A stretch of DNA of 32,792 nt, taken from positions 1-32,792 of the forward strand of contig JAISCZ010000053.1 of NCBI GenBank assembly GCA_031265205.1. Reading direction: 5' to 3'. The position numbers and the translations under genes are program-made. Under the pieces are notes generated by a model. It was given only the letters and a program-made list of their open reading frames with translations, ran no database searches and was not told the DNA's origin. Positions 25,543 to 32,792 of the stretch are shown here, piece after piece. The DNA comes from Deltaproteobacteria bacterium (GTDB lineage Bacteria; Desulfobacterota; Desulfarculia; Adiutricales; Adiutricaceae). Each line of letters starts with the position of its first letter. Position 1 is the stretch's first letter.

Positions 25543-27402
25543 TTATTTGGCGTTTTTTAAGTTCGCTTCGCTTTTCTCATTCGGTTTATTGAGACGGTCC
25601 AAAGCCCTGCTGTCAAGCGTCGTGGTTTCGCCGTTTTTGACAAAGACGCAGGCGCCGATGTTACGAATTTCTAAATCCACGGCCATGGAGATGAGGATAG
25701 GGTTTTTATGGGACCCTCCGTAGTCGCGTTTTCGGATCTGGGCCATCCCCGCGCGGGCGGCTTTCATCGTGGCGCGAGCGCCTTGGGCGGTTTTAAATTC
25801 AATAATATAAACCTGGTCTTTATACCTGGCCTCTAAATCTATTCGGCCAAGATTATTACGCGCTTCAGGCAGCGTATTGGCTTCAGCCCCCCACAGACAC
25901 GCTTGTAAAGTCGCCCGATAGAAAGACTCGCCAAGTTTCTGGCGTATCTCTTCCAGATATGTCTCCTTACGCTTCAAAACAGGTAGGTCCTGGTTTTGTT
26001 TTTCAAAAAACTTGGAAAAAACGCCTAGAATTCTCTTGACCAGTCTTGGGGCGACCATATACGTATGATCCAGGTAAGTCAGGCCTGAGTAAAGGCGCCT
26101 AATATTGGCTATCAGATTTGGAATATCGCCGACGCCAAGATAATCGCCCATTTCCGCCCTGGCGGTCAGGGCTTGAGTCAACGAGGGATATAAATTATCC
26201 GTGAACAGGGCCGCGAGCGCGGCCCGTACTTCTAAGTTGGGGTAGTCCAAGGAAAAGGAGCCTTGGTCATCTTTTCGTAAGGTTAGGTATCCGGCCTGAT
26301 AAAGAAATCCCGCCGGAGGCGTCGAGCCTATTTCTCCTGGAGAACTGACAAAATCTTCAGTAATTTTTAAGCCGGAGAAATCATCCAAGACAAGGTTTTG
26401 GTCTTTCAAGAACTTCCGGATGAGGCCGTTGGAGCCGGATTCTATCCAGTATTTCTTAAATTTTCTCTTCTCGAAGAAAAGAAGAGTGGAGAAGGGGTTA
26501 TAGACCCTGGTTTCCCCGTCAAAAGAAAAACCATCATAGTAGTCCCGGATATGATTTAAGAGTTCCACTTCCCCCATTTTGAGCTGTTCAGCCGTGGCCA
26601 CGACGTGCGGGGTAAAATTACGTTCCAGTTCATCCTGGGTTAGACCCATAAAGGCCGCGAATTTAGAATCATTCGAGATATCAACGAGGTTATTGAGAGT
26701 TGAAAAGACTCCCATCCGAGAAAATTTGGAAATCCCTGTAATGAAGACGAAGTCTAGATGTTCATCGTTGACCTTGATTAAAGAATAGAAATCCCGCATG
26801 TATTCACGGATGTTTTCTTCTAGCGACTGATCATAGGTTTGACTTTTTTGAATAACGTTTAGAACGGGACTATCGTATTCATCAATCAACAGGACGATTT
26901 TTTCGGATAAGGATTGATGAAGATCCTCTATAAGGCAGGAAAATATAACGCCAGAATCAGTCCCTCTGGTGGCGATTTTATGTCGAATCGCGTTGGATCG
27001 CAGACGGCTGGTTAATCTTTCTTCGAAATATGTCAGTCCTTTGCCGCTCCCCATTCCACTCATGTCAAGACGAATGATCGGTTTTGGGGTAAAATTGGAG
27101 GAATTCATAAATTTCTCGGCCGCCAAACCCTTAAAAAGGTCTTTTCTTCCAGAGTAGAAGGCGTCCAGGGTTAAGACGGTCAAAGATTTACCGAAGCGCC
27201 TGGGCCTGGCGCAAAAGACAACTTTTCTACCCCAAGACAAAAAAGGCAGATACCCAGTTTTATCCACATATATGGTGTTTCTTTTTCTTATTTCCGCAAA
27301 ATTTTGCATCCCGGTTGGTAACTCTGGCAATTTTGGCGACATATAATCCATATTTGAACTTTGCTCCATAGTAAATATCTCACATTCAGAGGTGAACGCC
27401 AT
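25543..27402 (-). CDS. AAA-ATPase-like protein with C-terminal PD-(D/E)XK nuclease domain (DUF1703 type)
   Basis: The 619-residue product matches the AAA-ATPase_like/PDDEXK_9 family, common in gut anaerobes: PTGMQNFAEIRKRNTIYVDK, Walker A CARPRRFGKSL (Lys72), Walker B VLLIDEYDSPVL, FITGISKFSRMGVFS, and a C-terminal nuclease-like GRIDLEARYKDQVYIIEFK with Asp ... Glu-x-Lys. The roles of the family are not established; defence or selfish-element functions have been suggested. A TATAAT at 27411-27416 would start transcripts near 27404. The ATG at 27402 would then be almost leaderless, and ATG 27369 (MEQSSNMDY) is a good alternative. Base composition is intermediate between the GC-rich left and the AT-rich right. 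It lies alone between two decayed spacers. Confidence 0.9.
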   Translation of the reverse strand: MAFTSECEIFTMEQSSNMDYMSPKLPELPTGMQNFAEIRKRNTIYVDKTGYLPFLSWGRKVVFCARPRRFGKSLTVLTLDAFYSGRKDLFKGLAAEKFMNSSNFTPKPIIRLDMSGMGSGKGLTYFEERLTSRLRSNAIRHKIATRGTDSGVIFSCLIEDLHQSLSEKIVLLIDEYDSPVLNVIQKSQTYDQSLEENIREYMRDFYSLIKVNDEHLDFVFITGISKFSRMGVFSTLNNLVDISNDSKFAAFMGLTQDELERNFTPHVVATAEQLKMGEVELLNHIRDYYDGFSFDGETRVYNPFSTLLFFEKRKFKKYWIESGSNGLIRKFLKDQNLVLDDFSGLKITEDFVSSPGEIGSTPPAGFLYQAGYLTLRKDDQGSFSLDYPNLEVRAALAALFTDNLYPSLTQALTARAEMGDYLGVGDIPNLIANIRRLYSGLTYLDHTYMVAPRLVKRILGVFSKFFEKQNQDLPVLKRKETYLEEIRQKLGESFYRATLQACLWGAEANTLPEARNNLGRIDLEARYKDQVYIIEFKTAQGARATMKAARAGMAQIRKRDYGGSHKNPILISMAVDLEIRNIGACVFVKNGETTTLDSRALDRLNKPNEKSEANLKNAK

Positions 27403-27410
27403 TATCTAAC

Positions 27411-27416
27411 ATTATA
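27411..27416 (-). promoter_or_regulatory. consensus -10 for the AAA-ATPase-like gene
   Basis: GCGCTATAATGTTAGATA precedes the ATG at 27402. The -10 is perfect, the -35 is weak, and an inverted repeat (27412-27442) overlaps it and could be an operator. Confidence 0.45.
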
Positions 27417-27973
27417 GCGCTCGCGGAGCCATTTCGCTATAAACCTTTGGGGCAAAAAAGCGCCCGGCGGACTCAGGCTAACCCCAGGGCCTGGAACCAC
27501 TCAAATAGAGCCTCAGAGCGGGGTTATCTGGCGCCTATCCTTTGCCAGCGAGACTCCGAAGGTAGCTCGCGGCGTTGAGTGTGGCGATTGTTAAACGGAG
27601 CTGGATATCCAAGGGGTTACCAAGCAAGATTGGATAGTTGGGCAACCTGTCGGAAAACCCTGGCCGTTGCCTTGGCTGGCTTGGGTTTTCCAAAATAAGA
27701 GGGAGAGACTAAAAAGACAGCGCCTCTTCAGGTCCTCAGCTCCAGTAAGCGCCAGGCGGTTCATGATAAGAGGCTAGTCCCTAAGGCTTCTTAATTTCTC
27801 ATCTAAGCAAGGATTTTTCGGCGGTTGATTAAGAGCGTGGGGGAGGATGATTTCGATCTCAGGACGCGGCTATTATAAGGGTCAAAAGGATTCCTTACGC
27901 AAATCTCATGGTCTGGGCTGGTCTACTCTAGCGATGGGGAGGATCTGAATTTACCTAATTTAAAGGGGTAAAT

Positions 27974-28147
27974 ATGCTAAAAAGGCGTGGGATTGAGGAA
28001 GAATGGTGGTCTTATAAAATCGAGCGCGGCGTCGAGAATGGTTTGGCGCGCAAAAGCCGCCATAGGCGCGAACTTTCCATTGTCCGCGGAGGGGGCGCGA
28101 GGGGAGGGGGTGAGCGCGATTACGGTCGCGGAATTCAATTAATTTGA
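27974..28147 (+). CDS. possible small basic protein, 57 residues
   Basis: An ATG at 27974, behind AAAGGGG (about 7 bases), opens a 57-codon frame (MLKRRGIEEEWWSYKIERGV ...) that is rich in Arg, Lys and Gly and ends at TGA 28145-28147. The SD is good, but the composition of the second half (Gly/Arg-rich) looks accidental. No homologue is known to me. Confidence 0.2.
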   Translation: MLKRRGIEEEWWSYKIERGVENGLARKSRHRRELSIVRGGGARGGGERDYGRGIQLI

Positions 28148-28515
28148 TAGTGACGGAACGAAGTTTACGCGTGAGATGAGAGAGGAAGGCGCGATGACAG
28201 TATCGAGATTTTAAAATTTTTGTGTGGACGTGGTTCGCTCAATTATGTTTCTTCGCGTGAACGAGCCGATATAATTTAGAGGAAGGCGGCGGAAAATGAG
28301 AAAATTACGTCGCGAAATGACGTGAACGTGTCGACGAAAGGCGTGTTAAATCCATTATGAAAAGCGCAAAAGCCTTCGACAAGTTAGGAAAAGAGATAAG
28401 GGTCGGAACCAAATGTTGAAGGGATAAAATGCGGATAAGACATCGTTTAATATTGGGCGGATAATGCCATAGAACTTGGAGATAATTTAGTCAGTTTGGA
28501 GAAAAGAGCGAATTA

Positions 28516-31374
28516 CTATCTGGGTCTTCTCTTTTTAGCGTCAATGATAGAATTTGTAGGTAATTGAAGAGCGGTGAGTTTAGAAAAAGGATTAAATCTT
28601 TTAAGAAGAGAAGGTTTAAAATCAGGAAGAGAAAAGTAAATAAATTTATTTAAATTAGATTTGCATCTATTGTATGGTGAATCGACTACTTTGTATTTTA
28701 ATTCATAAATTAATTTTTTTCTATTAGAAGATGAAAGATTCCAATAACGCGCGGCTAAGTATTCTTTAATTGGATCTACGCATCCTGAAAGAAATCCTTG
28801 AAGCGAATTTTGAGAAGCGAGAGAAATATAAAAAAAGATAATTTCAAAATCTATGTCATTAAAAGGGCTGTATAGTCTAGTATTTAAAAATTTTTCTAAG
28901 GAAGAGATAATTGGATTGCGGTAACTATTGACAAAACAAATATCTAGAAATTTAGAAAAAACGACGAAATTGCAATTGTTATTAAATAGTAGTTTTGGCA
29001 ATACGGAATCAATAAAGACGCTAAATGAATTTAAATCAAGAGAGCGAATCATTTCAGGAGCGTATTCGTCATAGTTAAAGTTTAAAGTGAGGAAATAATC
29101 AATAATTCTCCGCAAAGATAATCTAGATTTAATGGTATGAATCAATTTTTTTTCCGCTAACGATTCATCTTTAAAACGGGATAAGATGTTATCGATATTA
29201 GTTAAAATTGTCGCTGATCGAGGATCATCGTTTTCAAAAGAAAAATTGTCAGCTAGATGCTCTAAAATAATAGAAATTGATTTGTTTGAAAATAACGCGA
29301 ACGTATTTTCAGATACCCAGCGAAGGCAGATATCAGTAAAGTAATTATTATAATTAAATTTATCGGATAATATCGCAATAACGTTATCAGTAAAGGTAAA
29401 AAAGGATACATGGCGTTCAAAAATAAATAATTTATCGTATTCTTCTTGGATCGCTAAAATATCATTTGGAAATTTATTAACGGTATAAAACCATTCATAA
29501 AATAATAGTATTTGTGAATACTCAGAAGTCGCGTATTTTGCGCTTAATTTTGCAATTATATTTTTGATAGTAGCGTATTTTAAAGGATGAGTAATATGAT
29601 CATCGTTGCTGTTATAGTTAAAAATATCTGTATTAGCTACGTCACTATTATCGTCAGCTTCTGATCTAATTTGATTAGAGTTGTTTTGAAATACTTCAAA
29701 AAGCGTGTATCCTAATAATCTAAGATTATTTGAAAAAATTGATTCTGAGAATAGATGATCCTTATATCTATAATCAAGAACAATAACAATTAAAACAATC
29801 AAGTTGGATAAATTAGTACTATTGTTTGCCAATAAAGTGAGCGCAAATAAAATAGTTTCGATATTATTTTCTTTAATTTGTAAAATATCATTAATAACTG
29901 TAAAAAATAATTTATTCGTTAATGGAATATTGTTAGAATGATTGAGAGATTGGAGCAATAATCTAAATATAAACAATAGCGAGTCTATTGGTAATTTATG
30001 TGAGATATTATTTAAGAATTCTATATGTTCGTCAGACGATAATAGGGCGTTAATAGTATTTTGCGCTAGAGGATATTTCTTTTCCAATTCCATTCTCAAA
30101 GAGGAAATTATATTAAGAATATGTGGGTCACAGCTAATAAAATTATCAAGCGTCTTAATCCAAAAATTACATAGATTATTATACATATCAGCGGAATTTA
30201 ATGAAGAAGCTATGGTGAATGAAATAAAGAACATTGCGTTCCAGATTTCAAAATTTGATGAGTTTAGATGTTCAAAAAAATAATTATTATGAAAATTTTG
30301 CAAAAATAATAGAGACTCAGGTGATAGTTCAGATTTAATAAGCGTTTTTAAAAATTTGATTGTTTCGTTAGATATTAAAATATCTTCGCCGATACACTGT
30401 CTAAAAAAATCAAGAATCATTATTAAGCGAGTATCAAATGTACTGAGATTAAATAGAGCGGTAAAATTAAAAAATTGTTGAAGTTTGTCTGTGTCATTTA
30501 TGAACCATTCAGAAATTGTGTCAGCATATTTTTCAAAGACAAGATCAAGATTTTTAATTTCATTAGAATCATTTTCAAAAGAACTATGAATTTTTGAAAC
30601 GAAATCAAATAGATAAAATTGATAATTAATTTCATTTTCATTAAAAGTAAAATCAGTTTGGCCCAATGTTCCATTGATTAATAAACAATTTTTTGGATTA
30701 AACTGATAAGTCGAGAAATTAAATAAATTATGAAATTGTGGGGGAAAAGAATTAATGAGACAAACAATCCAAAATATATTATGATCATTAATTTCGCTTT
30801 TAATTATTAAAGACCTGGAATTAAGCTGGCTACGGAATAAAGCTTGAATCATTAAAGACAAAAAACGTTGGCCATTATCATATTTGGCGATAAAACCAAT
30901 TAAATGATCGCGGGAAAACGTAGATTTTGTATTGAGCGAAGAGAGGGGAATTAGGGGAAGCGGATCCGGAGGAAGTAATGCCTCTTCAGCGCTAAGATTT
31001 GTTTTCCAATCTATCGGAAATATATAATTAATCGCTGAACACGGAGAGTCAGCCGGATCGAAAATTACAGCGTGGGTGAAATAATTGCCGCTTCGGTTTG
31101 AATAATCTTTTCCGGAATAAAAGCTCCCGATAAGAGCCAAACGCCCAGTGGAAAGCGTAAAGAATTTAAAAGAAGGCGGAAGAGCGGAAAAATCAATTCC
31201 ATCCGGAGCGATTGGGATGTCAAGAGGCGGTTTATAAAATGATCTGCCAATTATTTCTTGTTTTTCAGCGTCTGTAATGCCGGCGCTCTCTGCTCTAATT
31301 TGGAACCCTGGACTTCCGGACAATCCAATAGGGCAGGAAGTATAATAAAATTGTTTGATAAATGAATCAGTCAT
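28516..31374 (-). CDS. GAP1-type GTPase-associated protein
   Basis: The 952-residue product begins FIKQFYYTSCPIGLSGSPGF followed by QIRAESAGIT, the mark of GAP1 N-terminal domains (GTPase-associated protein 1, type N2 as I remember it). SGKDYSNRSGNYFTHAVIFD and PLPLIPLSSL belong to the same domain (residues 1-160). The remaining 790 residues are a long, mostly helical, Asn/Ile/Leu-rich region without recognised catalytic motifs. No signal peptide or membrane segment is seen. It lies 66 bp downstream of the GTPase gene, with GGAG 8 bases before the ATG. In the published computational description such proteins are partners of TRAFAC GTPases in conflict (defence) systems. Codons are strongly AT-rich, unlike the left 25 kb. 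Identification of the N-terminal domain is good; the role is inferred. Confidence 0.8.
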   Translation of the reverse strand: MTDSFIKQFYYTSCPIGLSGSPGFQIRAESAGITDAEKQEIIGRSFYKPPLDIPIAPDGIDFSALPPSFKFFTLSTGRLALIGSFYSGKDYSNRSGNYFTHAVIFDPADSPCSAINYIFPIDWKTNLSAEEALLPPDPLPLIPLSSLNTKSTFSRDHLIGFIAKYDNGQRFLSLMIQALFRSQLNSRSLIIKSEINDHNIFWIVCLINSFPPQFHNLFNFSTYQFNPKNCLLINGTLGQTDFTFNENEINYQFYLFDFVSKIHSSFENDSNEIKNLDLVFEKYADTISEWFINDTDKLQQFFNFTALFNLSTFDTRLIMILDFFRQCIGEDILISNETIKFLKTLIKSELSPESLLFLQNFHNNYFFEHLNSSNFEIWNAMFFISFTIASSLNSADMYNNLCNFWIKTLDNFISCDPHILNIISSLRMELEKKYPLAQNTINALLSSDEHIEFLNNISHKLPIDSLLFIFRLLLQSLNHSNNIPLTNKLFFTVINDILQIKENNIETILFALTLLANNSTNLSNLIVLIVIVLDYRYKDHLFSESIFSNNLRLLGYTLFEVFQNNSNQIRSEADDNSDVANTDIFNYNSNDDHITHPLKYATIKNIIAKLSAKYATSEYSQILLFYEWFYTVNKFPNDILAIQEEYDKLFIFERHVSFFTFTDNVIAILSDKFNYNNYFTDICLRWVSENTFALFSNKSISIILEHLADNFSFENDDPRSATILTNIDNILSRFKDESLAEKKLIHTIKSRLSLRRIIDYFLTLNFNYDEYAPEMIRSLDLNSFSVFIDSVLPKLLFNNNCNFVVFSKFLDICFVNSYRNPIISSLEKFLNTRLYSPFNDIDFEIIFFYISLASQNSLQGFLSGCVDPIKEYLAARYWNLSSSNRKKLIYELKYKVVDSPYNRCKSNLNKFIYFSLPDFKPSLLKRFNPFSKLTALQLPTNSIIDAKKRRPR

Positions 31375-31440
31375 TGTAGCGCTCCAATGAGATAAAATTT
31401 ACGGTTGTGGAGAAAAATAAAAAAATTTTATAAAGAATAT

Positions 31441-32634
31441 TCATCTTTTTACCTTTTTAATTAATCTGTTTTTGTGCATTAACCACAAAATGGGATCCTC
31501 AACTCGGTGAGGTTTTATAGCGTTAACTATTTTATTAAGTATTGGGCTATTGCCAAGAGCCGAAAGACCAAAAAAACCATAATATTTATATCTAACTGTA
31601 ATATGGTTTAAAATATCATGACAGTTCCAATTTTTTAAAAGTCCTATCATTTCGCTATTTATGGAATTAAAATCAGTTATATCAAATCCATGAAGATGTT
31701 TGGGCTTTTTTGTAATTTGAAATTGATTATCAATTAAAGGCGAAAGAGCGTCAAATTTTGTAAAAGCGACAGCGATAGGTATTGAAATTTTAGAAGTGGA
31801 ACGCAATAAACGTCCTCTTTGAATCAAATTGGTAATTTTTTCAATAACATCAATTGTTGGGGTATTTTGATTTGGCAATATACTGGGATCAACATGTTTT
31901 GCCAATAATTTGTTCCTAACGTCAGTAATTTGTAAAGGGTCAATAAGAAATATAATTCCATCGGAAAGATAAATATATTTATTGAGCGTGGCCATAATGT
32001 TAGAATCATTAAGATCCTCGCCAGCCGTGTCAAAAAAGACTAAAGACGCTCCTTTTTTGATTTTTTCGCCGCCAAATATTGTTTTTCCATTCAATAAAAG
32101 GTTATAAACCAATGGCTGATTTTTTTGAGCGAGGACGGAAGCTGTTGGGGCTATAGTTTGCTTTTCACGAAAAATAGGCTTAAAAAAATCATCGTTATAA
32201 CGCTTAACCGTTTCGTCATTGGAAGCGGAGAAGTTAAAATTTAAATTTTCGCTTACTCCTTCTTTTAAGGTTTTAATAAGAGTTGAAAGATAGTGGCTTT
32301 TACCTGATTCTTTCGCTCCAACAAGGGAAAAAATATAATTATTAAAATCGCCGATCGCGTAGGGAAGAGAGGAATGGCAGTATGGACAAAGGCGATTAGT
32401 TGTAATTTGGTTGCATTTCGGGCAAACCGTTGAATTTATATTAAATTTCGCGTCTTTACGGAAAATTACCTGGCCGGTTGGCCTATTATCGTTCCAGATG
32501 TCTATAAGAACTTGATCGGGAACTGGCGCGCACAATTTAGCGTGGCTAACGCATCTGAAAGGCGTTTGGTTAAGGTAAACAACGTTAAAACAAAATGGAC
32601 AAAGAATTTTTTTGTCGTGAAAAAAGAAACTCAT
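31441..32634 (-). CDS. zinc-ribbon TRAFAC-type GTPase of a GTPase-associated conflict system
   Basis: The 397-residue product has two N-terminal metal-binding knots (Cys12, Cys15, Cys28, Cys35; and Cys71, Cys74, Cys83, Cys86). A GTPase domain follows: G1 GAKESGKSH (Lys112), G3 FFDTAGED (202-205), G4 AFTKFD (292-295) and a G5-like FGLSALG. The TKxD motif shows guanine specificity. This resembles the double-GTPase/DO-GTPase2 class linked to GAP1 proteins. The SD (AAGGA, 8 bases upstream) lies within the 3' end of the preceding gene, whose TAA is 2 bases before this ATG, so translation is coupled. It is AT-rich like its neighbours. A sensor or switch role in anti-phage defence is inferred from the family. 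Confidence 0.85.
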   Translation of the reverse strand: MSFFFHDKKILCPFCFNVVYLNQTPFRCVSHAKLCAPVPDQVLIDIWNDNRPTGQVIFRKDAKFNINSTVCPKCNQITTNRLCPYCHSSLPYAIGDFNNYIFSLVGAKESGKSHYLSTLIKTLKEGVSENLNFNFSASNDETVKRYNDDFFKPIFREKQTIAPTASVLAQKNQPLVYNLLLNGKTIFGGEKIKKGASLVFFDTAGEDLNDSNIMATLNKYIYLSDGIIFLIDPLQITDVRNKLLAKHVDPSILPNQNTPTIDVIEKITNLIQRGRLLRSTSKISIPIAVAFTKFDALSPLIDNQFQITKKPKHLHGFDITDFNSINSEMIGLLKNWNCHDILNHITVRYKYYGFFGLSALGNSPILNKIVNAIKPHRVEDPILWLMHKNRLIKKVKR

Positions 32635-32636
32635 AA

Positions 32637-32792
32637 TTAAATCCTTAACTTTTTGTCAATTGACGGAAGCAGTCTAAAATTTAAAGAGTCATTATGGTCT
32701 TCAAAGAAAAGCTTAATATGTCCGTGTTTTCTATATGTTTTAAAGTGAACTAAAGCATGGCCATTTTCAAATTTAATATTATTAATTTTAGC
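32637..32792 (-). CDS. C-terminal end of an unknown protein, first visible gene of the GTPase operon (5' end outside window)
   Basis: A minus-strand frame enters from the right edge and ends at TAA 32637-32639, giving 51 visible residues: AKINNIKFENGHALVHF, KTYRKHGHIKLFFED, then FRLLPSIDKKLRI. The stop is 2 bases before the GTPase ATG. The segment looks like a small all-beta domain (alternating hydrophobic strands). It is homologous to the remnant at 24973-25203. The rest of the protein, and so its function, lies outside the window; effectors or vWA/peptidase proteins are common at this position in related operons, but nothing here shows which. Confidence 0.75.
   Translation of the reverse strand, partial: AKINNIKFENGHALVHFKTYRKHGHIKLFFEDHNDSLNFRLLPSIDKKLRI

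Larger units (their letters stand above)
27403..28515. other. 1.1-kb region of little coding content
   Basis: Apart from the -10 and an 8-bp stem (TTATAGCG 27412-27419 / CGCTATAA 27435-27442) next to the AAA-ATPase-like gene, and a small ORF at 27974-28147, I find no gene, tRNA, integrase or repeat. Composition changes from mixed to AT-rich along it, as expected at the edge of acquired DNA. Confidence 0.5.

Noticed and set aside
27403..28515. tRNA or integrase remnant
   Set aside because: I could not form a cloverleaf or find integrase motifs by eye in this stretch.

Overview
The window comes from a Gram-negative bacterium with a GC-rich chromosome: there is an autotransporter with an outer-membrane barrel, and reading frames are dense with G/C third positions. 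The gene mix (divergent NadA-like Fe-S protein with a class V desulfurase and a DUF3343 carrier, a hybrid sensor kinase, an AAA-ATPase-like/PDDEXK protein, TTG starts) would fit an anaerobic, perhaps gut-associated, deltaproteobacterial (Desulfobacterota-like) genome. That placement is an inference of low confidence.

Left part (1-14091, all minus strand). A gene cut by the left edge (1-1558) encodes a P-loop ATPase. It is followed by an autotransporter broken by one frameshift (2300-4629). Then comes a second ATPase (5075-6970), a winged-helix protein with eight Met-initiated heptads (6981-7781), a 1445-residue protein fusing a third ATPase of the same family to a HerA-like ATPase through 37-residue Pro/Ala repeats (7980-12317), and a DUF559-type PD-(D/E)XK nuclease (12682-14091). 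The three ATPases are clearly paralogous. Their deviations from the canonical active site are complementary: two keep Walker A Lys but have Gln for the Walker B Glu; the third has the Glu but Arg for the Lys. This is the best candidate for an undescribed multi-protein DNA-processing or defence system.

Middle part (14203-24892). Housekeeping genes rarA, coaE and a HAD phosphatase lie on the minus strand. A 665-bp divergent spacer holds a G-quadruplex motif and a long polypurine tract. On the plus strand follow a TPR protein and a small methyltransferase; a NadA-like protein, class V cysteine desulfurase and DUF3343 protein in one tight cluster; and a hybrid histidine kinase whose receiver lacks its phosphorylation residues. 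The NadA-like protein keeps the three cluster cysteines but has lost substrate residues of true quinolinate synthases, so the cluster looks more like sulfur/selenium handling than NAD synthesis.

Right part (24893-32792). After a decayed spacer there is an AAA-ATPase-like/PDDEXK protein, 1.1 kb with almost no coding content, and then a sharply AT-rich minus-strand operon: the C-terminal end of an unknown protein, a zinc-ribbon TRAFAC-type GTPase, and a 952-residue GAP1-type GTPase-associated protein. This resembles the GTPase-centred conflict systems described computationally by Aravind and colleagues. A GC-rich remnant at 24973-25203 encodes a close relative of the C-terminal domain of the partial first protein.
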